Part shown: in pieces, positions 1 through 24,847 of the stretch
How positions within the stretch are numbered: the first letter of the stretch is position 1
Layout of the letters: every line of letters starts with the position of its first letter
Source: Haliclona indistincta
Lineage: Eukaryota; Porifera; Demospongiae; Haplosclerida; Chalinidae
Direction: 5' to 3'
Length of the DNA: 64,000 nucleotides
Assembly: GCA_964017065.1 (NCBI GenBank)
Contig: OZ024785.1
Location: 9,999,086-10,063,085, forward strand
Notes under the pieces: model-generated
Told to the model about the DNA's origin: nothing
Seen by the model: the letters and a program-made list of their open reading frames with translations, nothing else
Databases searched by the model: none
Translations under genes and position numbers: made by a program

Positions 1-46
1 GTTAGCATAGAGCATGTACTAACAACTTGTTCAATTTCATTCGCAG

Positions 47-11915
<11,869 letters not shown>

Positions 11916-12336
11916 TAGTAATCTGCTCAAGATATAGCATTCATCATAATCTTAATAATAGACAGCAACGTTGTGAACATAAAAAATGTTATCAATTACC
12001 TCATCATCTCAAAATAATTTATTCTTAGAATCCAGTTCATATTTTCTTGCATAATAGAGCAGTTACTTATTAAAAGATTTGTCAAATAAATAATTTCACA
12101 ATAAATAGTATTGTTACGCTATTGATGGGTAGGATCTTGCTGGTTCTGTTGTCGTCCTTTGACAATTTGATTGAAAACCTGCAATATGGAGGAACAGTGT
12201 TTCTTGCAGAACATGAGAAAAATCACAGATTCTAACCCACATACACAAAATAATGAGCATCTAATGTAATACAACAGTTCTGCACTGGTTGGTGTGGATT
12301 AAAGAAACTTTGTAGATAGCTAGTGTACCGTGTTAA
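11916..12336. other. intergenic region between convergent ABCA genes
   Basis: This AT-rich spacer separates the 3' ends of the two ABCA genes. AATAAA appears in both orientations (for example near 12086 and 12102 on +), fitting two polyadenylation regions. I see no gene in it. Confidence 0.6.
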
Positions 12337-15300
12337 CTACTGAACAGAAAGTGCTTTTTTGGATACACACTCTCTATAGTTCTTGCTCACCTGGTTGAGG
12401 GTTGACTGGCTGACACTGTAGCCCACAATAGATAGTGATGGATCATTGTGTAGACGCTCCATCACTTGAAATATCTCTGAGAGAGGAACAGAGTTCTTAG
12501 GAAGCTGAAAGGTGATGCTATCTCGTTGCGTATCGATAGGATCCTGGTCAGCTATTCTTTCACAGAATGTACTAAGCACAGCTCGCTGCACTCGATTCAC
12601 CGGTGTGTCTTCACCACTATCCACCTCCTCTCTGCTTCTTGCTGTTCTTGTCTGTCGTCCTCGAGTGAAATTCAGTATTCTCTGTCCTTGACGGCTGATG
12701 GATCGCTGTATGTTGGTCAGACGATTGGCAGAGCGAGGACGTTGGCTTGTTGGACGATGACTCGCAGATGTGTCAACCTCTTCCACTGATGGATAGCGTG
12801 AGTTAGCTGGACTGGACTGTGGCTGCACTCTGATCATCAACTTGGTGAAATTCTCTCCATATCTATTATGAAAGACGATACAAAATCAAGTGTTAAAGAA
12901 GTTTTATCATGATTCTACACAGGGAGGGAGGGGGAGCTCGGGAGGGAGGGGGAGGGAGAGAGGGAGGGAGAGAGATAGAGAGGGAGGTAGGAAGAGAGGG
13001 AGGAAAGGAGGGAGGGAAGGAGGGAGAGAGGGGGAGGATAGGGAGGGAGGGAAGAATAAGAGTGCACTGGTACTTACTGGTCTTTGAGCACTTCTTTAGA
13101 TCCTATGCATTTGAACTGGCCGTTAACCATGATGCCTATTCTGTTGCAAAGAGCTTCACATTCTGTCATACTGAAAGAGAGAGAGAGGAAGGAAGATAGA
13201 GGAGGGAGGGGAGAGAAAGAGGAAAATGGAGAGAGAGAGACAAGGAAGACGAATGAGTATGAGGAGGTTAGCAGCAATGTATACCTATGTGATGTGAGTA
13301 CAATGCTTCTGTTTTCTTCTTTCACCAAATTTTGAAGAGTTAAAATGAACTTTCTGCGTGTATCGATATCCATTCCGCTTGTCGGCTCATCCAGAAAGAT
13401 CACTTTAGTGTCCCCAATCAGAGCAATTGCTGTACTGAGCTTTCTTTTGTTTCCACCACTACAAACAAATATTTTTGTTGGTAAGCTTATACCAACAGTA
13501 AATTTACCTGTATTTCCAACATTCCTTATCAGCATGCTGCCTGAGCTGAAGCCGTTCAATCTTGTCATCCACCTCACGTTTGATGTCCTTCTCACGTATT
13601 CCTCTCAGTCTAGCAAACATTGTGAGCAGCTCACGTCCAGTGAGTCGTTCTATCAGTGCATCAAACTGAGGACAGTATCCTATTCTCTGTTGAACCTGCC
13701 TCAACTGTGTTCTAATATCGTAACCAGCTATCACTGCAGTTCCACTGGTCATGCTAATGTCTCCAGTGAGTATCTTGAAGGTGGTGGTTTTACCGGCTCC
13801 ATTCACTCCAAGAAGACCGAAACACTCGCCTTCCTCGACTTTGAATGTAAGACCATTAACAGCAGGCATGGTACTAGAAGGTTCTCTTGAACTGTTGCAG
13901 CATCTTCCAGCACTGTAGTCCATAACCATGTCGTAAACTACCACAGTGTATTGAGGATCGATGGTGTCTTGTGTAAGGATCTCCTCCACTTCAGCTCTCT
14001 CGTCGTGGATGGTTTCGAGATAGGCGCGTGACATGGTGCTCACCGATCGAGGCAATCTCCCGCTACCGGGTCTTGTGAATTGGAACTCAACATGAGTTGG
14101 TATGGTTGAAGGTATGCGAGTGTTTTTCACTCTTCTACTCTGCACCAGTTGACTTATATGGTTCCAGTGGTCTAGTATAATAGTTGCAAAAAAGAACACA
14201 AATCCTTCAACGGCAAGGACAATCATGATAGCTCCGCAACCTGGTCGCTCGAGTTGGAAAGGCGTAGCCATGTAATCCAGACCAGATGCAGCACACATAT
14301 CTCTAGCTAGTTGCGATTGACTGCACGCTTCTTGGTAGACATAGCTTATGTACAAGTCTGACAGTGCAGCAGAAAAGCTGAATCCAGGATGAAAAATAAA
14401 TAAATAGTAGAAGATGTCAGCTTCATCCCTCAAGCCGGCTAGAATACCCAGAATGTAGAGTAGAGCAAGGCAGAGAAAAGTAGTCATGACGAATGTGATC
14501 AGGACGATAGTGTAAGCTGTGTAAATGTTTTGAAAGGGCAGTGATATAAGATACACTAGAGGAGCACTCGACCAGCATAGTAACAGGAGAAGGATTAGTA
14601 TAGCAAGCAATGATACACCGGAATATGCAGGCACGGAATTTTGGAAAATCAGGAAGATAATGAGCGATAAGATGGCGAAAAGAAGAGACATAAGCATGTC
14701 AGCTGAAAGATTCGCCAACCAGTATGCATTCAAGTGTAGACCACTGGTCATCTGTAGATGCTTAGCCTGACAATAAAGTGATATGAACGTAAAGTGTAAA
14801 TTAATGTGCACAAACTTACCTTTGATGATTTTTCTTGCACAAGGAAAGTTGAGAAGCTAGCTAGAAGAAAAGAAGCACCAAGAATAGAGGCAGCTCCAAC
14901 TACAAAGCTGATGAGGTCGGCTTCAACTGCCTCCAGTGTGCCAGTGGGCATACGTGGGAGAGGATGATTGAATAGAGTGATGGTGTGGTTGCTGTAGTTC
15001 TTCTGCCCTCGAAGGTACAAGTTGTGCAGCATATTCAAAATGGAAGGAGACACATGATAGGGCTATAGAAGGAGAGAACAGAATAATAATGACTGAGTTA
15101 CATAAATGATGGAAGGGGTTGCATCATATTTGTAACTTGTACAAAACTCACTTGGTTATTGTACCACACAGTTATAGACGGCCTCTTTTGACTGCTGTTC
15201 CTACTACTGGTACCATACTGTGAAGCCAGCGTCTGATTACTACTGGTGTTACACTGTCCGCCAGATTGACAAGAGACGTCCAAACAAAACGCTGTTTTAT

Positions 15301-18300
15301 CATCCATGGATTGACAAGATGGCAGCATAGAGAGAAGTGTGTTTGGGCTGGCGGTCGGGATAGGAACTCCAGTTGGTACCATGGGTGGTTGGGCAAGAGT
15401 TGTGTTGCTGGAGCTAGATAGTGAAGCATTGATACCTAGGGCCTCCGTTAGAGTGGTTATGTTGTCATCACAAAACACAGGTACAGCAGGAACTGGCGGA
15501 CTCTCCTCGAGTTCTATTCCTCTGTTCATCAGCTCCACTTGTCTGAGACTTGCCTGACAAGTTTCCTCATCGTCTTCACAACCACAGACTGAGTAAGCTG
15601 GCTCTTCGTCTGCAATCGTAAAGCCGCCAAGGAAATTCTGATAGTAACTGGCTGTATCACTGTCTGCTTGTCGCAAGATGTAATCAGCTATGAAGGTATT
15701 TATATCGTCTAAGGGACCCTCTGGATTTTCATAGTCTTCAACAGAGAGTTTCGGTGGAGTTGGGCAAAATTGTGACACATTTGGTGAACAGCCTACAGAG
15801 CAGAGCTGTTGGAAACGTGGATTGCTACAGGATGGCAGCTGATGGCGGGATGCCTCACAGCAACTGTTGAAAAAAATTTTTTTCAAAAGTTCCTTTCTTG
15901 GTTACAATCTTACCTAGTACAGCGATCCAAGCACACATGATAACCAAAATCTTCAATGGATGAGCATTCCTCCTTAATTTCACTCTGCAAGTAAACCAAT
16001 AATCAGTTGAAGACCACTTTGACGCTAATTTATGTCACTGTTATTAGACAGAATGCCTGGTATGTCAAATTATACCCATTTCGGTAAGAAACATCAAAAG
16101 TTCTGAGTTGTAGTCATGACAACATGGGCAGTGGCTCTGTTACACTATTAGTGATATGTAATGCACTCACTTTTGTTTTTGTAGCACAAAACTTGTCTAA
16201 CAACTGATACTCGTACGTACAGCAATCTCGAACTTCTTTTGTCAACCGGACTTCATTCTCACGTAAATCGAGGACACGTTGTGTGTAGTTTTCCACATCA
16301 GAAACCCCGTAGAGAGAGTCACGAAGGTCCTAAATTCAGTGATACAACAATAATAATGAGTGATTCTACACTACTTGACTAACTTTGAATGAAAATGGTA
16401 GAGAATCTATCTGTTTATACTGGGCCCAGAAGAGTCTGATGGTTTGTGAGGGAGCTGATAACTGCATTGACATCTCACGTGAAGGATCGAAGCGATGAGG
16501 AGAGTGGATCACAACAGACAAGACCAGTCCTAGCACCATGAAGAGGAGAGGGATAAGAAGCTGCCAGACCAGAGCTGGCAAGAAACGCTTGAAATTGTAC
16601 CACCGTTTGAGAAACATGGCTCTATACTGCTGCAGCCAGAGTCTGGTGTAGTCCCGAAGAGGATTACATTTGCGAAGAGATGAATCTAGGAGAAATGAAT
16701 GCAGTATGTTATAAAAGAGGCATACTTGACATTCTAGAAACTGTTTTGCTACACATTACACAGTTGTTTTAGATTTTTTATTATTTTTAAATACACCGAT
16801 TATCAGTATTGTGTAAGCGTCAAGAATGAGATGGTACAAAACAGAATAATTGCAACTGACTAATGCATCGTGGGTTCAAAATTATGATTTGATTGTGACA
16901 AGGAATGAGGTGTTTTAGAATTCATCAGCAACGCGATCATGATCATCGTCTGTCTGTAGGTATGACTTGCAATTGAATGGGTTATCCAGGACGTTTGGTC
17001 GGGGGGACTCTTTCTCCAGAACTATGTCACTGCCAGCACACAGAGAAGTTGCCTCGCCCACATCAAGTCTTAGATCTATACAGGCATGATCTTGTTCTAC
17101 ACACAGGCAGAGAAAGATTTTAAAAAGACTATGCTTTTCAAATAACAGCTACTCACTGCTAAAATACTTGATCAGCTGGTCCCAGAAAACTGTCGACTGT
17201 CTGCGATATGACGGGCAGTCCTTCATGTCGCCCACGTACTCACAGACATAGTCAATCTGGCTATTTTGTCCTTGGCATTTACAAAAGAAGAAAAACCCTC
17301 GAATCATCGGCACAGTCGACTTCTTCACGACCTGGTCATCATCTTTCGTGGTGTCGTTGTATTTACGCTCCATCCAGACGCACTCGGATCCCTCGGCGGT
17401 AGTAAACTTTCCCGCGTTCACATTGTCACAAAGACACGCTATCATAAGAGCCACAGCTACGTGAACGAAGTGGATCTGCATCTTTCTCTCTTTACTTGTG
17501 GGCAGAGCAACTGGCTATGAATTTTAATCAAGATCTAAGTTAATTACAGCAGTTATTACAAGAATGCAATTAAATACAGCACAGCAGTTCTTGGTCGATC
17601 ACAGCTCTTCGTGGTTGAAATTGTGAGGCCTATAGTGTGTTGCGCAGTCTTTTGGACTGTTTATCTTCGATTTTTGGTCCAGTGACATCATCACTTCCAC
17701 CATTTCATCACCCATCTCGCAGAAGATATGCATGTCTTCTACACAAGCATGGTCTTGCTCTGTAATAGAACAAGAGATCGTTATCTAGACTCTCTGACTC
17801 TAAATGTTTTTCTTCTTACCTCGGGCCTCGATCGATAAGTCGCGAAACAAACGAGTTTCCTGGGCTGCTCTCTTGTCATTTTCTGAAGTCAAGCACTTTT
17901 TGAGGTTTCCTTCGTATGTGCACGAATATCTCTCGGAGTCTTCTCCGACCTCGTCCTTGCACGTACAATCTAAGTGGAAACGCTGGATCACGGCGCCTTT
18001 GACGTAGTCTACGCGACTCCACTCGCAGATTGAGCCTTCTTGCGTGTGGATCTTTCCCTTCAGCGAATCGTCCTCAGCACTGGCGAAGCTGCAGGCTGAC
18101 AACGAAACGACTAGTACCAGTACGAACGTATGCATCATGAAACAGTCTTGACTGGAACCAAAAGGGCTCGTCGTTCTATATACACCACAAGTACACGATA
18201 GATTACGTTTTGGGGGGCGTTTATATATCACCACATACTACAAAAAATCGCCCACAAATTCATAAAAACATGAGCGCAAAAAAGAGTGTTCAATGAGTGT

Positions 18301-21300
18301 GAGCTGCTTCTGGAGCATTCTTCTAGAGATCATCATGTCTTAGTCGTGTGACGCAGTTAGACGGGTTGTGCTGACCATCTTTGTCACCTGAACCGTACTT
18401 CATGATCATAGTAGTCCCTTTGCACACTCTAGACAACGCACCAGCATCTAGCTCCGGAACATCACAAGCATGCGGCTTGGCTGGACAACAAAGTCTTTAG
18501 TTAATCACTGCATTTGAAGATGTAGCTAGATTTATAAATACCTCTGAACGAATGTGCCAGGTGATTGTAGAACCGCTCTTGTCCTCCTTGGACAGAAAAC
18601 AAGGAGCAGACAAATGGATTTCCAGTGTATTCGCAGGTATATTGGAGAGCTTTTCCCTTATCATCACGGCATTGACAATCAAAAGCTATTCCTCGCATAT
18701 TTCCTTCTAGAATCTTCTCAGACCACTTGCAACTTGAACCACCTTGTGTGCTAATGGATCCAGTGAAAACTGCAAAGCAGCTGTCAGCAACAGCTAGCAG
18801 AAGCAACGATGACAAGAGAAGCCCTTTCATCATGGAACACAAGCTAGAAGAAACTCTGCTTTAGCTCAGCAAACTTGAAATATGCAACTAGGGGTGGATA
18901 CTGACTAATAAGAAGGGTGGTCTGCAGTGCCAATAATACTGTGAATATTTTTAGTGTCCATATCAGGAGACAGGTCAGTTCCACACTGTGAATAATGTAG
19001 TCAAACTCTGATTGGTCCACGTGTACTAAACCATGTGCTTTAAACCATGTGACACCGAATACTGTGTAGATCTGGTATCTTTTGTGCATGTTTAAATTTT
19101 GGAATAATTCACGAAAATTAAATCCACATTATTATTACTTTTAGCAATTTTGTCATTAAAATTTATTTCCTGCTAATGTGAATTTCTTGCTGCAAAATAC
19201 CGACCCTATATGGTAATTGGTGATAGCCTTGCCAGTGATGGACACTGTAGTCAAGAATCGTATAGGCAGATGCAATCTACAAAACTGTTGCATCTGATCA
19301 TGAATGCACTAGTGAGTGGTCACAGACACTAGTAAGCAACAACAGAGCTTGATCACCAATATGCTGCAATGGTGCACGACAATTAGCAAGAGCTAACTAG
19401 CCGTCATAGTGTTCTATAAATAATATTAGTTATTAAGTACGATAATGAAATATCGAATTTGATAAATACTGCGCATTATGCTATTACATTATGATAGTAC
19501 TGTACTGTTTGGTAGATGATCTATGTAGTCTTTGCAGTAATTATTTTGACAGCAAGAACATGCACGAGGAATAATGCACCCATATCAATACTGAATTTGG
19601 TACGGTTTGATACGATATAGATTTGATACGGCACGAACTAAATTCCAATGACTCACCAGATGATGATGAAATTAGACGCTGCATATCATATGCTTCTCGT
19701 CCAAAATCCACTTCTTCCTGAGCAGCTTGCCGTGCTTCCTGAGCAGCTTGCTGTGCTTCCTGAGCAGCTTGCTGTGCTTCCTGGGCCCACAGTCCCTCCA
19801 TCTCTTCTTCCTCCTCCTCCTCTTCGCTCTCCTCCTCTAAACCAGGGATACTATTCAGAATCGACGGTCTGCCAATCAATGGTCGACTTCTCTCAAGCGC
19901 TCTAGTGCTCCTTTTAAGAGACACTCCCAATCTTTTCTCTTCATTGCTAGTGCTAATAGTACTTGAGGAACTCTGTGATTGATTTGGTCGTTGTGCCCCG
20001 ACATAGCTTGAGCTTAATGTCTGTTTTGTTAGAGGGGACACAGGCATTTTATTTTGCTGAGATCTTTGCAGCCATAGACCAGATGAGCTGCTCTTGTAAT
20101 ACTGTCTAGCATTGTAGCTCTGGTCGACTGCTGGAAAACCAAGGGGAACGTCTTGTGCAGGAGTGGGACAATCTGAGAGAATAAAGATGACATGAATATT
20201 CTCATTAAGGCAGTATTTTGTACCTATTTCTTCAAGAGCAGAGTGGTTACTTGAACTGCTGTCAATGGCTGATTCTTCAGCAATAGTGAAAATCTCTTTT
20301 GGAGCTAAGAGTATAAAAATGGTGAATCAAGACAAGCCATCATACAACACTTTGCTACACGTACATACCTGACTGAAAAAGCTCTTCAAGCTCAGATGAA
20401 GATTGTGCAAAGTCCAAAAGAGAAGGAGAGCTTGGAATTGACAGCAATGAAGGACTTAAAGGCAGAGTACTTGGATTATGTACAGAAGTCTGTATCCTTT
20501 TGCCTTCATATTTCCTACTACGGACGAAAAATAAACAATCTAGCACCTCAATGTACGTGATGTGTAATACTTACTCAGGAACCAGCCTTCCCTCTTTTGA
20601 GTTTATGAAGACATCCTCCATGCTGTTTTCTTGCATACTATAGCTGATAATACCAAGTTCCCATTTTTTTGCTAGATTGACAAAAGTATCAGTTATCGGC
20701 CTTTTACTGCATTATAAAAATACCTTCTAGAGCAGCGAAGAGCATTGGAAAGTTTTTCATTTCATCATACGGGAGAGTGTACTCGTGGTGTTGCACAAAC
20801 GAGTACAGCCAGTACTGCTTGATGTGCTTCTTGACAGTATTCTCTAGAGTTTGAGATTCAGCTGCGTCTGAGAGATGTACTCTAAGATTGTAGCCGACTC
20901 TGTACCTGAGATAAAATGAGTAAAGGAAGTAGAAAATGTTGCCGAACTCACTTTTCCTTCAAGAATGGTGGACGACCACTGCACCTGATCTTGCCGTGTA
21001 CCATAATCACTATCCTATCAGCCATTTCAGTGTCGTCACTGTACAAGTGGAACAGCTTCATTGAACACACAGAAACATTCAATATAATTCTTCTTACATG
21101 CTGTGTGTTGACACTAGAATGGTGGTCTTGTTCTTGATAGCGTTTTGTTTCAACAAAGTCCAAGTTAATTCCCTGGCAGCGTTGTCCATACCAGACGTAG
21201 GCTCATCAAGAATCACAACAGATGGATCACCAATCATAGCAATTGCCACACTGCAGAAACAGAGCCACAGAATAGAATAAGAAATATTCACTCATATTGT

Positions 21301-22878
21301 AATACCTCAGCTTTCGTTTGTTTCCTCCTGAAAGCTCCAAAACTCTTTTATGCTGATACTTCTTCAGGTCCATCTTCAACAGCATGTCCTCTACTACTCC
21401 AGGTATCTCACTACCCTCAATATTCTACACAAAGTGAACATCAAGTGAAGCGCTACTATACAATATTCTCCGATACCTTCAGCTTAGCAAAGTACCAAAG
21501 ATGCTCATTGATTGTCATACGATCAAACAGTACATTGACTTGAGGACATACTCCGAGATCTCGTCTTATTCTATCAATATCATCTTGTACGCTATGTCCG
21601 TTGATTGTGACAGAGCCACTGGTGGGAGGGAACAGCCCAGTCAGGATAGACATGGTGGTGGTCTTGCCGGCTCCATTGTGGCCCAGCAGTGCTGTGATCT
21701 GACCCTTGTAAATCTTCAGTTTTCGTATGTTAACCACCTCAACTGCCTGTCTGCTGTACAGCCGAGGCTATAGAACATTATACAACAATAATTATCAATA
21801 AAATAGTGTGTTGTAAAGATACAAAATTTATTGGTTTTTGTTGTGGTGACCAGTTTTAGCAGCGAAACTTTTGTGCTTCGATATTGTGAGCCAACTAGAA
21901 TTATTTAAGCTTTTTAGCATCCAAAAATGTAAATCTAATCATTTCATGGTATGTGACAAACCTTGAATTTTTTGAGAAGATTCGTTACTTCTATTCCAGG
22001 AGGAGGCTCTGGTGCTATGAGTTCATGTACTGATGCTTCACTTCCGTCAATATCTTCCTGCTCCTCATCTGGGTTGTCTGTGGACTCTTTAGATGAAGGG
22101 CACACAGCTCCCTGAGAGAAATAGTAGTGAGAGAGGAGATAGACAAATATGATAAAGAGACTAACCCTTTTACAGCATGAGTATGGCCTTCCTGTCCAGT
22201 AAGAAGGCTGGAAAATAAAATACGGCTTTCTTGGAATACCATACTGCCCCGGCTTGATTTCATTAATGTACCTACAGAAATTGATAAAATAATTATTTGC
22301 TTTTAGTTTTCAAAAAGTCTTACCATGCAATCAGAAGGTATATGATAGCATCTATTAACAGCATTACTGTTATGACCAACATACTGAACTGATCATCAAG
22401 TGACAGAGGAGAACCATAGTTAGAGAACTGCAGGCCGTCTCCACGTAGCTCCAGAAGAGAGATGACATTGACGGCTAGACCCATGCAAGTGTTTGATAGC
22501 AGACAGCTGACAATCTTAACGTACCTATGAGAAACAAACAGTATCAGTCATACAACTGCAACATGCATGGTCTAAATATTATTGTGTTTTTAGCAAAACA
22601 TCCAAAAGCTCCAGTTCAAATTTCAAGCCACAACAAGAAAAAGGTCTGGGATTATAATAATATTGTACAGTAAATGCCTAGGAAATGTAATTATATTTTT
22701 TGTTCAGTGATTAGTACGGTTACTAATGTTTCTCACAGTGGAAGTGTGTCATAGTAGAAAGCAAGAAACAGGTGAGGAAAGTAGGTTAGGAACCAAAAGA
22801 TGAAACCAGCCATCAGACCCAGCCTGGAGTCATCAAACCAAACACTGGAGGAGAGAGAGAGGGAGAGAGAGAAAGAGA

Positions 22879-22909
<31 letters not shown>

Positions 22910-23469
22910 TTGATTTAGGGGTGGGATGAAGGGTAAGAGCACTGACCTTATGAGAAAACAGAAAGAAATGAGTGAAAGAAGAAAGACAATCATGAAAAGC
23001 ACTAAAGCGGCAGCATTGCTCTTGGGGAATATTTGCCCTCCCCAGAGCAGTACTCCCAGCAAGACGAATGGAAGCAGAAGAAACAGGAACTGCTTGAGAT
23101 ACCAGGTAATCCACAGGATCCAATGATTCAGCCCCATCATCTTCATCATCTCACGCATTCGAGTCTCCTTTTCTAAAACAAGTTCCTAGGAAGAAGAGTG
23201 CATTATCACACAAGAAATGATAAATATTTGTTACTTTTGTGAGGAATCCGGCAGAGACCAGAAATGCAGCCATCAGGAGAAATGGAAGGATGAAGTCAAT
23301 GTTTGCTAGAAATTCGTCATCATCGAATCCAGGATAAGGAAGTTGCTATATGTGCAAACAGCATATCAGTTATCTTGTGGAACTGTAAATCAAACTAAAA
23401 TACTGAGGTAATTAAAACCAATCACAAGTTCCCTGGTTACTTTTAGTGTCCTCAGTTGGCTCTTCGTGT

Positions 23470-23520
<51 letters not shown>

Positions 23521-24628
23521 CATCTGTGTTTGCAGTAAGCTTACCCGTACTGCAATGGGAGGTAGGTCTGGTTTGCTTCCAGTGGTCCATTCTATCAGAG
23601 CCATTCCCACAACATGTTCCAAATGAAGGAATCCTTCATTAAGGTAAGCACTATATATAGTGAGACAGCAGTGAATACGGTGTACCAGGAAATTGCCTTG
23701 TATGAATAATTATTTCTAAACCCATTAGGGAGGTAATGTTTATTATTCTTCTCTATCCTTAGAGGTTTGTACTTTAACCTGTTTCAGCCTACACATACTT
23801 TCGAAGTACATAGGTCTAACGTGGGGACTTGTGTGTCTCTTAAAGTAGTCAGACTCACTTGTCGTATACACGAGGGCCTGTTGGTTGGAGGCCTGGGATT
23901 CTGATGTGAGTATACCACTTGTTGGCGCCTAGTGCTCTAGTAGGTGTATCATGACGGAGTCGCAGTGTGTACGATAACTCATTGTCTTCAAGGTTGTTGA
24001 AGATTATACCTATACACCAAATGATGCGGAAGTTCATATTCAAAATTTATATGTACACAAACATTCTTCCATACCTGTTCCATTGATAAAGCAACCTCTG
24101 TCTCTAGCATCAGTTCCCTCTTGTATTCTTGTCACAACCATCTCCTCAGTTTCTGTAGCAATCAAAGTGCTGCCCGGTAGCTTTGCTTGAATTATGTTGG
24201 AAACATTTTGAGCTGTTTGAAAAATACAAGAATGACTGGCTCTGGAGAAGCTGAGGCTGTGCAAACCTTGAGTTGTATTTGGTGCATAGTAGATGGTATA
24301 GTTGCCAGTGTAAGGTACTATTAGATGGTCTGAATCAAACGTTATGAAGCACTGTCTCTTCACCTGGAGCTGAGGGACTGTGTGTCTGCACAAGAGAGGA
24401 GCAATGTGCTTACTTGGTTTGGTTCAGACTTCTTACCTGATTAAAATCAGTGCTAGGATGGCTATGAGCGGGCACAGAATTTCCAGAGCAGTGGATACCG
24501 GCCTACGCCACTGGATAAGAGAGGAAGCATGCAGTCACGAGCCCCACCCTCGCACTTACTTGCAGTAGAAAGTTCTTCCGGAGCACGTACCAGAACTGGC
24601 TAGCCTTCTTCTTCCACCTGCCCGCCAT
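12337..24628 (-). CDS. ABCA-type full-size ABC transporter, complete
   Basis: Inverted paralogue of the + strand ABCA gene, with about 29 exons. The start at 24628 gives a typical ABCA N-terminus ([19 protein letters not shown]), then the first helix (24511-24438) and extracellular domain (24386-23545). TMD1 spans 23347-22320. NBD1 (21768-20951) has [18 protein letters not shown] and [12 protein letters not shown] Ser/Gln-rich linker with AAQEAQQ repeats (20173-19657) follows. After a 2971-bp intron (19656-16686) the phases join exactly, as one nucleotide plus two make an Asp codon, into TMD2 (16685, MFLKRWYNF). The large loop is at 15864-15150. One 1.26-kb exon (14769-13508) carries the TMD2 helices and NBD2 Walker A. 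The rest of NBD2 is at 13459-13077 ([10 protein letters not shown]), and the stop is at 12337-12339. Three small genes lie in the 2971-bp intron. Confidence 0.93.
12922..13055. repeat. (GGGA)n purine-rich microsatellite
   Basis: GGGAGGGAGAGA-type tandem repeat in the last intron of the - strand ABCA gene. On the coding strand it is a pyrimidine tract. Confidence 0.95.
16915..17481 (-). CDS. small secreted eight-cysteine protein, paralogue A
   Basis: Two exons (17481-17157 and 17096-16915) join in phase 1 to give 168 residues. The N-terminus [18 protein letters not shown] is a signal peptide, with a likely cut after NVNA. The mature part carries the family pattern [28 protein letters not shown] and NC, eight cysteines in all. 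It is longest of the three, with an acidic C-terminus ([11 protein letters not shown]). I do not recognise the domain. An extracellular disulphide-bonded ligand, toxin-like or matrix peptide are all possible and the sequence does not decide. It lies inside an ABCA intron, same strand, 117 bp downstream of paralogue B. Confidence 0.8.
17599..18138 (-). CDS. small secreted eight-cysteine protein, paralogue B
   Basis: Two exons (18138-17820 and 17759-17599) join in phase 1 for 159 residues. The start is the first ATG of a double ATG (18138), followed by a signal peptide ([21 protein letters not shown]). The mature chain has [30 protein letters not shown] and DC, matching paralogues A and C in order, with the intron directly before the DHAC motif. 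A TATATA box lies 40 bp upstream of the ATG, so this copy has its own promoter inside the ABCA intron. Function is unknown. Confidence 0.82.
18177..18182 (-). promoter_or_regulatory. TATA box of paralogue B
   Basis: TATATA on the minus strand (context GTGTATATAGAACGA) lies about 40 bp before the ATG at 18138. Another TATATA occurs further upstream near 18221. Confidence 0.55.
18323..18833 (-). CDS. small secreted eight-cysteine protein, paralogue C
   Basis: Two exons (18833-18542 and 18480-18323) join in phase 1 for 149 residues. It begins with a double Met and a signal peptide ([21 protein letters not shown]). Mature motifs are [32 protein letters not shown] and NC, eight cysteines in all. 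It is the first of three tandem copies in transcription order. The shared intron position and phase with A and B show origin by tandem duplication. The family is unknown to me. Confidence 0.82.
18834..19656. other. 5' part of the 2.97-kb ABCA intron
   Basis: About 820 bp of AT-rich sequence between the ABCA linker exon and paralogue C. It should hold the promoter of paralogue C. I see no clear TATA box, gene or repeat. Confidence 0.5.
22849..22908. repeat. (GA)n microsatellite
   Basis: GAGAGA/GAAAGA run in an intron of the - strand ABCA gene (pyrimidine tract on the coding strand). Confidence 0.9.
23466..23516. repeat. (TG)n microsatellite
   Basis: About 25 nearly perfect TG units in a - strand ABCA intron. 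Confidence 0.95.
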
Positions 24629-24847
24629 CAATGGCGCCCGAAACAGTGGTACCTCAGTAACATGTAATCCAATCAGAATGATGCTGACGCCGACAGGACA
24701 ACACGGAATTCAACGAACTTATTCATTGCGAGAAAATGACCCAGATGTTGTCGCCCTTCACCAATGAATATTAAGTTCTAACGGACACAGCAAAAACGTA
24801 CATACAGACTGAGATTTGAGAAACAAAGAACTAATTCATGACTACTA

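Noticed and set aside
13345..13890. 181-codon open frame on the + strand
   Set aside because: It is antisense to the NBD2 exons of the minus-strand ABCA gene.
12337..24628. Two separate half-transporter genes instead of one full ABCA gene
   Set aside because: The downstream half has no credible start exon of its own, the splice phases across 19657/16685 agree and the paralogue is contiguous there.
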